Shown here: piece by piece, positions 1 to 12,047 of the stretch
How the letters are laid out: every line of letters begins with the position of its first letter
Position numbering within the stretch: position 1 is the first letter of the stretch
NCBI GenBank assembly: GCA_032173965.1
Contig: CM063283.1
Location: 88,277,243 to 88,341,242, forward strand
Source of the DNA: Sitta carolinensis
Lineage: Eukaryota > Chordata > Aves > Passeriformes > Sittidae
Length of the DNA stretch: 64,000 nt
Direction of reading: 5' to 3'
Notes under the pieces: generated by a model
Database searches by the model: none
What the model saw: the letters and a program-made list of their open reading frames with translations, nothing else
What the model was told of the DNA's origin: nothing
Program-made: the position numbers and the translations under genes

Positions 1-1685
1 CTATGCCACCTCCTTTTACCTAATGAGTGGCTTGTTGCTCAGGCCAGCCCCCTCTTCCAGGGCCTTCATGGGACTTCCCAGCTGCCAAAGGGTCTTTCTG
101 TCCATAATAATAATCTATTTGTACTCTGTATATGCAGTTTTCAAGCAACCCTTTTCAGTCCTTTTTGATCCTGCCTTTTGTACTGAACAGGGAAAAATGC
201 ATATGAGCTTTGGGAAAGGGAGATACATGTGATTGTGATGAAAAAAATAAATAACCGTAACATTCCTCCACTGGCTCTTATAACAGCTATATTTCCAGCC
301 ATTTTTCATGGGGCATTTTGCAGTTTTCAGTATTTCCAACAAAAGGTAATGGCTCATTTTTAAAGCTGGAGGAAATGTGTGTCAGTTAACAGTGTATTTT
401 ATAAGTTGTTAATTTTCACATTTAGAAAGCTAAGATATTTTAGCTGTGTGAGAACACAAAACTACAGATCCAGAAAGACAGCATGCAATTCAGGGACAAT
501 TGTGGCAAGGCTCATTTTATCCCAATTTTTATAATTGGGACACACCTATTAAGTCCTGAAAATAGTCTTTGTTTTCTTAGTTCAAACCTTTGAGAGGTTT
601 GTGGACTTACCGTAAGATTTATTATCTCACAATTTTGTCATTAAAATTCACATAGATTTCAATACTCATGATCTGCTTTGTTTTTTCCTCTCTTCACTGG
701 TAGCTAATCTGTCTTTGAGTAATTAATAGTCCAAATAGAATGGCACACCTGAGCTCTTCAGTTGAGAATAAGTCAAAATTATCTCTTACTTCAGAATATT
801 CTTCTGTAGTAAAGCTCAGAAAGGTTTTGACTTTATTTCTTGGCCAACATGTAGTGTTATGTCTTTTTAAAGCAGAGGGGCAAAGAGAAGAAAGGTCTCA
901 AGGACGCCTTTGCTGCTGTCATAAGGTATAATTGCATTTCACATAGTAAGTTTAAAATTACTTTAGGAATTTCTCTTGCAGCTCATGACAAAAAGACCAG
1001 TTCAGGTAAATAACTTAGGCATTTAACTAGGGTCCCAAGCAACCCCAGCCAGACTTCATGCTGTCCCAGGCTATATATCAAATCCTTTGATACATTTTGT
1101 ATATGTTGACATGTTCTGCCTGTCCTGGACTGGTTTCAAGATCAGGGAAGGGTTTAGAACTTTCTTCCTTTAGACCCAGGTCAAAAACAAGAAGCAGGAA
1201 GCCAGACCACCTCTCATGCAAACAAAATACTGAATAAAGCTGAAAACTAATGCAGATGAATGAAGAGAAATATAGGATAAGAACATGTTTCAAACTATAT
1301 CATGATTTTCAATTTATGGCTACAGAATGCATTAATAGAAATGAAATCCAGTTAAAAGATCCTTCTTCTGGAAGACACAGAAAGTGAATAGCAGCAATAT
1401 CTCTTTAAGTCTTATTTTAAACAGCATCTAATATGTTAACATCTCTTCTTCTATTGCTCTTTTCATAGCAACAGAGAAACATGAGGCTTCACAGATTTGG
1501 GAAGAGACCTCCATATTATACATGGGAAATAAATGGGTGGGAAACCAAGGGGAAAATGCAGTGAACAGGGTTTGCAGCAAAGATGATGGGATCCTTTGGT
1601 AGTCCATATCCACCCTGCAAAAGAAAACAGGAAGAGGACATCAAACCAAGTGATGCCCTTTATGTGCATGATGGAAGAGATGTCA

Positions 1686-2492
1686 TCCACAGGGACTTTT
1701 ACAGGCTTGAGGAGTGAGCCTGAGCAAATGCTGTGAAGTTCAACAAGGTCAAGTGCAAGGACCTGCACCTGGGTCAGGGCAACAACCAGTATCCATGCAG
1801 AATGGGGAATAAATGGACTGAGAGCAATCCCATGGAGGACTTGGCAATACCAGTGAGTGAAAAGCTGGACGTGACCTATCAATGTGAGTTTGCAGCCCAG
1901 AAAACCAATTTTATCTTGGGCTGCATCCAAAGCAGCGTGGCCAGCAGGGCCCCTCTTCCCTGCTCTGATGAGGCTCCACCTTTGGTACTGCATCCAGCTT
2001 TGGGGTCCCAGCACAGGAAAGACATGAACCTGTTAGAGCAAGACCTGGAGAGGGTCATAATAATGGTCAGAGGGCTGGAAGTCTTCTCCATTGAAGAAAG
2101 GCTTGAGAGAATTTGTGTTGTTAAGTGTGGAGTAGAGAAGACTTGGAGGAAATCTTGTTGTGGTCTTTCAATACTTACAGGGGGCTTTTAAGGAAGACAG
2201 GAGACTTTTCACCAGGGTCTGTATTGACAAGAAAAGGGGCAATGCTTTTAAACTGAAATAAGGTAGATTTATACTGGATATAATTTTATTATTTTTTAAC
2301 AATGAGGATGATAAGACAGGTTGTCCAGAGAAGTGTGGACATCCTGTGGACACCCTGAATTGTTCAAGGCCAGGCTGGACAGGGTTTTGAGAAACACAAT
2401 CCTGTGAAAGATATCCCTGCCCAGGGCAGGATGGTTGGAACTTGATGATCTTTAAAGGTCACTTCCAACCCATGCTAACACTCTCTGATACA
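1686..2492 (+). mobile_element. decayed CR1 LINE, 3' part in sense orientation
   Basis: The sequence follows the 3' end of the CR1 reverse transcriptase gene and its 3' UTR. A degraded frame at 1733-2191 contains MKFNKVKCKDLHLGQG, then AAQKTNFILGCIQSSVASR, and further on MNLLEQ and IMVRGLE. These are hallmarks of the CR1 ORF2 C-terminus. It continues through GTTCAAGGCCAGGCTGGACAG to TTCCAACCC near 2475. The terminal eight-base repeats are worn. It is 5'-truncated, as most CR1 copies are, and carries stops and substitutions, so it is inactive. Confidence 0.9.
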
Positions 2493-5400
2493 GGAAGTAA
2501 TCTTCTCATATAACATATGTAATAGGTATTTTCTTGTCTTTTCCATTTATTCACTAAACCTGGATGGACTAACCTATTTCTTCAAAGGTTTAAGTGATTA
2601 GTGTAATTTAGAATAAGCCCTTTAGGCATGATGCAGGTAAGCATCAGCATAATTTTGTTATATTTGAACCAGCCAAGTTTCAAAACAAAGTATAGCTGTC
2701 TTGGTTTAAGAGGTCAAGTCCATTCTAGTGCATCTTCATTGTGATTAGCTTAGAGAAGAGGGAACATTGCCTCAACTGCTTCCTTGTAGGCCATGCTGGT
2801 CAATAGAAGGGGTCAGAGTCACACTTACCCTAGTGGAAACAAGGAAATAACTCAGCATAAACGGCAATGATTGAATGCAAGGAGATTTACATTGCTGCCT
2901 GTGTTCGAGGGCTAGTCAGGAAATAGCTGTAGGGGAAGATCTCTAGAATCATTGTTGCTACCCAAAAGGCAATAATAAAATAAAACAACAAACTGTTAAA
3001 GGATTCAGATAAATTCTAGGGTTGCAAATCTCAGATTTTCTCCAGTACAGGGAAAACAGCTTCAGTCAAATAGCCTATCACGATCAGCCTACAATTTTGC
3101 TGGCATTTTCAGAACTTCATTTACAATCAGCTGTTTTTCATACATTTCCACCTGTAACATTAAACCTGCAGGATAGACTGGTAGATAAATGGAAATTTCC
3201 AGTATTCAGAGCTTACTGTAGAGCAAGAAATGTGGTATGTTCACAGCTAAAAAGGAGGTGTTGGGTTTTTTGTAAGCAAGGTCCCTTGGTAGCCTCATTG
3301 CTCTTGCAAGCAGACATCATAGGAAGCACAGCCAAAGTGTTGTTTCTTTGCGGGCTTCACAGATCTTGAGCCTTCACAGCCTTGAGGCTGTCCTCAAGGG
3401 AGAGTCAGAACGGGCAAGAGCTCAGCCAGTGTGATCATTGCTTCAGTGTGACCAAGAAGTTGTGTGAAAACACTTGGCAGTTAAAATTTTTTTTTATCTG
3501 AACTGATTTCCAAGTTTGGTGTGGACAGTTAAAGTCCTACAAAGGCATGTGTGATCCACAGGTGGTCTAAACTTGAGCTGCTCTTCAAAATGGAATTGCC
3601 AAGCTACACTGAACAGATGTCACATGATCTCCTGTTGCAGTGGTCTAAACTGCAACAATGGCAGGTCAGGGATCAGGCTCAAGTTTAGCCCACACCTTGG
3701 TTTGGTTAAAGTCAAGCATTTATTTAGCCTCAGAATTCCCCATTTCAATTCTAATGTTCCTGCTTTTCTAAAATATGTCCAAATTTTTTAAGTAGGACCC
3801 CAATTAATCATTTGGCACTACTTACCATTTCAAAGCTGAATAGAAGCATAGGTCAGCTGAAGAAGACAGAATGCAACATTCTGTAATGCAATGCAGTGCA
3901 ACATACTAGATAAAGAATTTAGTTGCTTTATGAGGACAATCAAATTCAAGAAATGAAAAAGAACTGAAAAAGTAAGTGTAACCCTGGTGGTGACAGAGCC
4001 TCTAATTTTCCTGTCCCATTCAATAACTGAGTAATATTTTGTCATATGGTAGTGGCATAAAACTAAAATTTTATTGAGAGCAGGACGTTTTTTCTGCATA
4101 CTGTGTCAGTTAAGAATACTTCTAAGAGTTTTACTGTGTGGACCAGGCATATCTTTGCAATCATGTATCTTACCAGAATTGAAGTAACAATTGTTTCAGA
4201 ATAAATGGATGGATGGAGAAAAAACAAAATTAGTTTTCCTAGACAGAAAATATTTTTTAGAATTTATGTAACCTCCACTAAATAGATCTTTTTAATTGAG
4301 TTAATTCTTGGTGTCCTTGTAAAGCATATGATTATCATCATCCTAGTCTTACAGCAGGAGAAATTTGAGGATTAAAGGTTAGATTAGTGCTAAAACACTC
4401 ACAGACTTGCTTGACAATTCTAATTCAAATCTGTAGAACTTTATTTTATGATTTTATCCTGATGTCCTCCTTCCTCCAGGGCAAAACAATCTGCTGTACT
4501 CAAAGAAATAATCATTGCCACAGTATGGAAAATACAACATAAAACTGTACTGGGCCTGTAATTCATTAGAATAGTCCCCTTTTCATTATAAACTACATCA
4601 TTTAATGCAATTCAAAAATCTGACTGTGTCCAAATGAAAATAAATTTGAGGTTCCTTGCCTTTTGAAGTAGAAGCTATTACAAAGCTTTGTTCCCCTGAT
4701 GTTTAGTATAATAACTGCTCTCAAACTAAATTTATTTGTATCTAGTTTATAAACCTTTATTCCTCAAAAAGCCCTTCTTCATTGGTAGTTTTTTTTCCCT
4801 CATATTGGGACACCATAAACAGATCACTTTCTACCCCCACGTTGCTTGTCTTTTCATAACCTCATGTTCAAAACAAACATTCAAATTATAATTTTGGTAC
4901 TCATGCTTGGAACTGGGTATTTAATTTGGGAAACTTTTTAGGCATTCACTGGATGTTAACAGAGAATCAACACCTCAGTATAGTAGGAGTTATTTCTTGT
5001 TTCTGTCTTGTTTGCAGTGTCTAACTCTCTTGATTATTACTATCTTCAGAATCTGAACTGAAAATAAGAACATCAGCTCTACAGTGACTTCTTAAATCCC
5101 TTTATCTAAATTAGAATCAGATTTTCAGAAATGGGTGTATAGAAATATACACCAGAGGTACGCTACATAAGGACCAACTATTGTGTGCTGAGTACTTTAT
5201 GGATGACCTTGCGTCCGATGTAATGTTCAAACCCTTCAGGGGAAATACTTACTCAAGACCTTATAACTCACCCAAGGCTTTACAAGACTTCTGTGTTTGC
5301 TGGCTTTAGGCCAATAGAAATTCACTACAAGTAGGATTCAAAGGTTAACCAAAAACTTATATCCACTTGTCTTCCTTTTCACCTTCACCACTCTTCACCA

Positions 5401-6639
5401 CTGTCACAGCAAGCATCAGCTTCAAAATCAAGGAAAAAATGCCAAACCAACCAGGCACTTTTGTCACTTTTTAGTCAGTTTCCCAATAAAGCATTTTCTC
5501 AGTGTGAAATGTGTCTTCTTTTTATTTTCAGCAGGGAAAAACAGGAATTTCAGCCCAGATCTCCATGCTTAAGCTTCTATACCTTGGTTCTTGTCAAAAG
5601 GATCTTCAATGAAAAGCACTGTCCTTCACCCAGCAGATCAAGCTGTCTTACCAGACTGCATCCCCCATGTGCAGAAACAGCAGTGGCTCAGTGAGGGGGA
5701 GGAAATACAGTGAAATGTAGCCCAGCCCAGTGATCTAATTTATAGGGGGTCGAAATGAAGTTTAACTATAGCTCCATAAAAATATCTACATGTAACTGGA
5801 TATTTTGACAGTCCAGGGTCTTGTCTGGAATTTTTTTGATAATTTGTTTTTGTTCTGTTCAATATGAGAAAGAAATTATAGAAGAATGTAAAATTCTGTC
5901 AGAACAGAAATTCTGATTTCTCAGCCCGATAAGTTCTGTTATTGCAAATGACTGCTACTAAAACACTGTCACAAATCAACCCCTGCTTGGTAATTTCTAG
6001 TTCTGCCTTGGGTAAAATCAATACCTAATTGCCTGCTAACCAAGATAAAATAAAACCCAGGAAAGACTTAGTCCTTCTCCTTTATACCCACCACTTACTA
6101 TACTGTGGCTCTCATTTTTTTAAAAAGTAGCAAGTGTCCTTGTACAGCAGAAAAATGCTTATCTGGAAATTAAAAGGTTCTCCCATGATTCCCATATCAG
6201 GGAACTTCCTGTATCTCATTCAACAGCAATTGATAGAAATATTATTTTGGGCAACAGAAGCAACAGGGCAGGTGGTGAGGAAATCTGTGGAAGAGGGAGG
6301 CTTGTAAGAACCTATGTTTTAGCCAGAGGTAGAATAACTTAGTGCCAAGGAAGAAGAATCAGTAGTTAAGATGCCCAAGAGCTGCTGAAGTTTCTGTGTG
6401 TGTGTGACTTATGAATGCAAGAATGACCAGCCCTCAAGCAAAAAAATCCTGAGAAATTCACAAGGGAAGATAGCCATTGTTATTTTACTACAAAAATAGC
6501 CTTATTGAAAGAACACTTTGGATTTCCTTGTGCAGTGTTCTGGGTCTCAGCCTTAATGAAACTCTATAAGGAACATCTGGAAGATTTGCTTTCCCTAAAT
6601 GTGTTACATACATAGCCAAAGATAGGCAGTTCATAACCT

Positions 6640-6703
6640 ATACCCCCCAAAAAACCCCACAAACCCACCCAATCACAAACAAAGCCCACCCCCACCACAC
6701 AAT
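6640..6703. repeat. C/A-rich low-complexity tract
   Basis: About 64 bases are almost entirely C and A, including CCCCCCAAAAAACCCCAC and CCCACCCCCACCACAC. It is downstream of the gene, in intergenic sequence, and resembles no coding feature. Confidence 0.8.
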
Positions 6704-8524
6704 ATGATCATGTTTCTACAAATATTTAATAATGTGTTATATTCATAGAAAGATTGGGGTGAGAATACAAAATATACCAACATAAACCCATCAGAGTCAA
6801 CTGGAGTCTTTATTTTAATCCATTTGGGCTGATCTAGAGTCCATGGTTGAAGAACTGAAAATACAAGAAAATCTGGGTCAGCAGAACAACATACTGACTG
6901 TAACTAAATAAACAACATAGATTTTTCAAGTGTCAAAATACTTCTCATTGTTATGATTTGAACTTCCAGCAAAATGTGAGTTATTTTAAAATGATCTGGA
7001 ATCACTCATCCCATATTATGGTGGTAATAGACCCTTCATTTCTCCTCGTGAAGTAGAATGTTACTATGGGGATTGGTAAATTTTCTGCTTCCTCTGTTAG
7101 CCAGGATCCATCAATCATGCTGCAAAACCCTAAACAATTCTAACTTATAGAAGGGGAATAGGAAAAAGAGGGAGGATCCATTTTGTTGCTATTCACTGAA
7201 GTTCCTCATGTTCCTTTAGAAAACTCTTCTTAAGTTTCTTTTAGGTAGGAGAAATTAACTTCACATGCTACTTGTATTTTATACTGCATGGGGTTTAGTA
7301 GCTTTGTTTAAGGCCAGGGAAGAGCATTCATGAGATAAATATGATAACTGATGTGTTTTTCCTGCAGTAAGAAACCCATTCAAAGCAACCATGTGCTGTC
7401 TCAAACCAGTGTGCATTGAAGACACAGTAGTATTGTTAATATTTACTTTTATGTGCATAATCAATCCCTTTGAAGCTCAGCAGCCATGCTGATTGCACTG
7501 AAGTATGGACAGTTTCCTCTGACAAAAAAAACTATCCTCACTTTATGATCCTTTCAGCTTTGATCTCTCACTTTATGTTTACATGAGAGCATGTGTTCCA
7601 TGGGGACTTATGTAAAAGGAGTATTTTAAAATAATTATCTTAATAGCATGTTATAACCATGAAAATAAGGCAATATTTTCAGAGATGGAATATGCTCTGT
7701 TGTTTCTCCCTTCCTTGCTCTTCTACTGTGGAACAAGTTTGTTAATATTATTTTGGTAACCACTTAGATGTTTTCTTCTTATCTCTTCTTCTTGGGATAT
7801 TACAACTGCTCATTAAAATGCCTAATGTCCTGACAGCTACATTCAGCCCCATGCATTTGCAAAGTCTAAATTAGGTCCATCAGATGTATTTCATTTGTAT
7901 AGACCAAAACAAGCACTGGAAATAACTGAAAAACAACCCAACACTTCCAAAGAGGAATGTTGCTAGGGGAGAAAAGTAATGTTGCTTGATCCAGCTGGAA
8001 GCATCAGCTAAGACTCCTACCTCTTTTACTGGAAAAGCAGGCTCAGAAGCAGGTTCAGAACCAAACCTTCCCCAGTTTTCCTTTCTAGTCATTTGTCTTC
8101 ACACTCAAGATACAGCACTTTATATAAACCTTCTGGCTCATGTGCCACATGGGCAGTTAGGCTGGGCCTAGGGGTAGACCTCTGGCACTTAGAGCTTTTC
8201 CTAGACACATGCTGCATGTTTCTTGCCTTAATTTGCCAAAAATCTTTCATGCTCTTCCTGTCTTAGTCCAAAGTATAGATAATTTAGATTGAGAATGCTG
8301 CGTAGTTTACAAAATATCAGACAACTCACAAGTCATGAACTCTTAACTTCTTGATTCACGTTCTCGTTATGTGTCCTACAATTGCTATCACTACACAATG
8401 CTTAAAGGATTGTGATTTCTAGATTTAAAAAATTAAAGCCTTCTAGATTTACATAAACCACAACAATCCAGAATCAGCTAAACCTCTTCCATTAGCAACA
8501 TTCCCACACCCCCATCTTGAGGGC

Positions 8525-8549
8525 CTCACCTGCACAGGAGGCAGGTGAG
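8525..8549. repeat. 9-base inverted repeat with paired CACCTG boxes
   Basis: CTCACCTGC (8525-8533) and GCAGGTGAG (8541-8549) are perfect reverse complements around a seven-base loop. Each arm holds CACCTG/CAGGTG, the E-box used by ZEB/Snail and some bHLH proteins. It sits in a GC-richer patch. Confidence 0.6.
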
Positions 8550-9968
8550 ACAGACACACCGGCTGCATATGGTAGCAGCAGTGCAGGATGAAGCCAGTAC
8601 AACCTACCCATCAGTGCTCCAGGACTGAGGGTGGAAAAGAGCTACTCTTAGAAGATGGGGCAGTAAAATATTTTAATTAGGCAGCTCAGTTGCAGTCAGA
8701 CAACTGTCTGGGAGTGAGGTAATTAACAGCAGCTGACACAGCCCGGAGTCAGCACTGGCAGTAGTTTTCCCCTCTGGCTTCTTCCATAAAATCAAGGCAC
8801 CTGTGATGCCTATTGCCTGCCCTCTGTAACCCTCGGGGTTTCTGGAGTCCTCTCACTAGCGAATAAGGAATTGTTGGTGCAGTAATTATCCCCTACCTGT
8901 CAGCATCTTGGAAACAAGAAGAAATTTGGTTTGTATTTTTCTATGTGCAGAAACAGGTTACCAGAGGAAATCGGTTGTCTTATTTCAGTTATCATACAGT
9001 TGACTATAAGCACAGGGAGGAGGTTGTTCAGGGAGTAGCAGTGTAACCCCATTAGTCTTTTCTCAATTAAATTTGTGGGATTCATTTGTTTACAAAGAAG
9101 CTGAACTCCAGCAGAAGTCTGTTCTTAACTCTACTATAGTTTTTAATTTTCGAGATCACATCCCAGCACACTAAACCTGACAGCAGCAGTACAAGCACCA
9201 ACAGATGAGTTGGGCTTCTTCCCAAATGTGCAGAAAAAAACATAAGAAAACAGAATGCCAAACTGAAGTAAGTTACTCTTAGGAAAAAGAAACAGTCCTG
9301 CTCATCTGTTATGGTACACCTTTTAGCTATGTCTTTTTGTTTTCTTGATGCCTTTCATAATACCTTGTCTCTCCCCCTTCCTTTCACTGGACCTCATTCC
9401 TTACTTTTATAATTCCTAAGAATCCAGCAATCACACCAGCAATGATTCCCCCTGTGACCTGTCACAATCTACGTGTGCTGCCAGTTTTCTGGTGGCTATT
9501 CTGCCTCCAGTTTAAAAAAAACCCACTATATTACTGCATTATAGTTACTTCTCAGTCAGCTTAATATAATCAGTTAGTATTTTCTCAAACTAAATAAGCA
9601 TTTACTTTGTTAATTTTTAGGATAAAGAAATAACAGGAGTAACACTTCTTATTTGCCTTGGTTATCAAGGCATGAAGCTTTGGGGTCAGACTATACTTCC
9701 ATAACAGTACTGCCATTTCTTTGAAGAGCATTCTCTGGAGTAACTTACCGTGTAAGAAAGCAGAAACTAAAACACCAAGGAAGTATACCTTTACAGTGTA
9801 TACATTGGCAAGTTTTGGAGTGCAACCATGCTATTCTGATGAAGCAAGCACCCTGGAAAGATCAAGATACCAGGAAAGCTAGAACAGAAGTCCAAACAAA
9901 CCACAAGTGTTAACACTCTGTTCACGGGAATTGATGCAGTCACACGGTAAGATACTGTTTAATCACTG

Positions 9969-9990
9969 CTGCAGGTGCAGTTACCTGCAG
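9969..9990. repeat. 8-base inverted repeat containing CAGGTG
   Basis: CTGCAGGT (9969-9976) and ACCTGCAG (9983-9990) are perfect reverse complements with a six-base loop. The left arm reads into CAGGTG. It lies about 60 bases before the CR1 fragment at 10052. Confidence 0.55.
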
Positions 9991-10051
9991 AGGATGGTGG
10001 ATGTGATTATAGTAAAAGCCTGACTCCTCCCTTGCTTGTCTAGCTATTCTT

Positions 10052-10612
10052 ATCATAGTATCACAGAATAGTTTGTGGTGTAAGTTTGCTTTTAAATATC
10101 ATCTAGTCCTACCTTCCTGCAATAATCTGGACTTTCTTCAACTCAACCAGGTTGTTCAAAGTCCCATCCAATCTGATCTTGAATATTTCCAGGGATGGGG
10201 CACCTCTCTGGACAAGCTGTTCCAGTGTTCCACCATGCTCATCATAAGAAATTTCTTTCTTCTATCTAGTCAAAATCTACACTATTTTAGATTAAAACCA
10301 TTACTCCTTGTCCTATTGTACAGGCCCTACTAAAAAGTCTGTCCCGTCTTTCTTGTAAGTCTACTTTAAATACTGGAAGGCGACAGTAAGGTCTCCCCAG
10401 AGCCTTCTCCAGGCTGAACAACTGTTAACTGTCTCAGCTTTTCTTCATGAGAGAGGTGTTCAAGCCCTCTGCCCTCTTTGTGAGCCTTCTCTGGCCAACA
10501 AGTCCATATCCTTCTTATGCTGGAGTTCCCAGGTTTGGATGCAGTACTCTAGCTGGGGTCTCACCAGAGCAGAGGAGAGGGGGAGAATCCCTTCAACAAG
10601 CTCATGCTGCAG
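10052..10612 (-). mobile_element. CR1 LINE fragment, antisense on the plus strand
   Basis: The left end reads ATCATAGTATCACAGAAT, the complement of the CR1 terminal repeats ATTCTRTG. It is followed by the characteristic TCCAGGGATGGGGCACCTC, TTAAAACCATTACTCCTTGT, GGTCTCCCCAGAGCCTTCT and GATGCAGTACTCTAGCTGGG. Orientation is minus, with the 3' end at 10052. It is 5'-truncated near 10612 and carries many substitutions. Confidence 0.9.
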
Positions 10613-12047
10613 TCAAGACAGCAAGGTGAATTAAAAATCCTGAGATACCTCTTTCAGCCAGATTACAACAGGCAAACTAAAAATGCAGATAAACAGACTA
10701 AAATGCCCGTATGAAGTTTCACCTGTCGATAGAACTACGCCCCTAAGAGCTACTCAAGTGAAACACAGCTGGCTTCTATGAGCAAAATAAAAGGTACCTC
10801 CGACAAAGGCATATTGTTCAAAAAAGGGCAGTTTTGGGAATAAACCTGAAAATTAGTTGCCTCCAAGGCTCCCTGAGTTACTATCAGAAAGGCGATGTCA
10901 CACCTCCTCTAGCTGTCTCTGCTGAAGAATAGCATATAAGCAAGATGTCCTCTGTACCCCACACAATATAGCTCATGGATTTACACCTCCTACTGAGGTA
11001 CAGTTTGAATGCAGTGAGACAAGAATGTCCTCTCTGATGTCACAGAATGAAGTTGACTAAGCATTTACTAGACGGAACACAGTGATCATATTTTCTTGCT
11101 AGTTTTTTTAAATAAAAAAAGCAAAGTTACAGGATTTAAAAAGTATCAATTAGTTGCTTCACTTGTAGGTCCCAGCATTCAGCTTATCCTCTAAGTATCT
11201 CACTGATGTGAGTTTTCTGAGAGGTGTTACTTGCATATCATGACAGTAACTAGCCCAACACTGCCTCAGGAGGTGGTGTAATGCACAGGATGAGCTGTGT
11301 GATTACTGTCTGCCAGGAGTGTACATGATGGCAACCCAATTTTTATCAATCCACTCATGTGTAACCAACTTTCTTGTTGGCATGGACCCAAGATGAGTCC
11401 CTGGGATGAAAACACTGATTAGCACCTCCACTGGCCCAACTCAGGCTCCTGTGTAGTTCAAGAACTACCAAAAAGCAGCAATATGTCCCACATTTAATGG
11501 AGGTAAGCAGGCTTGTGGTTGAATTATACACCACTTCATTACAGACTGAATGGCAAGTTACATTTTCCCTTTGGTAAGCTGTTTTTCATTTTAATCAATA
11601 ATTTTTTTAAAAGTTTGTTCTTCTCCCTTAAACACAACACTGGATTCCTTGTATGGGTAGCACAGCCATCCAGCTGAAGTCTATCAGCATTTCAAGTACA
11701 TCACCAAGTCATCAGAGCACGACCTCCACACTTGACAATTGATGACCTCCTTGCTTGACGATCACATGAAATTTACTGCTCAGAAATTTACTGAGCAATA
11801 TGGTGAATATATTCTCACAGGGAATCCTAGCACATCTTCTCAGGTACACATGTTTAGAAAAAACTAGCTTTACAATATTTGCATCTTTTCTGTAGTTGAC
11901 TGTGATACCTCCTTGTCAGATTAGCTGTCCATTTCCATTTGAGATTTCATTGAAATTGTGGGCAGAACTGACAGGCACCTTCCCTCTTATGTTCCACCTA
12001 CCGTTCAATGTCATTCATTTAAGGCAATATGAAAAGACCAGCACTCC

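Larger units (their letters stand above)
1..12046. other. intergenic region beyond the ST6GAL2 3' end
   Basis: Mostly AT-rich noncoding DNA. Apart from the two CR1 fragments, the C/A tract and the two small hairpins listed separately, I see no gene, RNA gene or conserved domain. All open frames here are short and unconvincing; those at 1.5-2.2 kb belong to the CR1 copy. Confidence 0.6.

Noticed and set aside
1463..2191. Overlapping open frames of 183 and 152 codons
   Set aside because: The sense frame is a decayed remnant of CR1 reverse transcriptase and the antisense one is its shadow; neither is a host gene.
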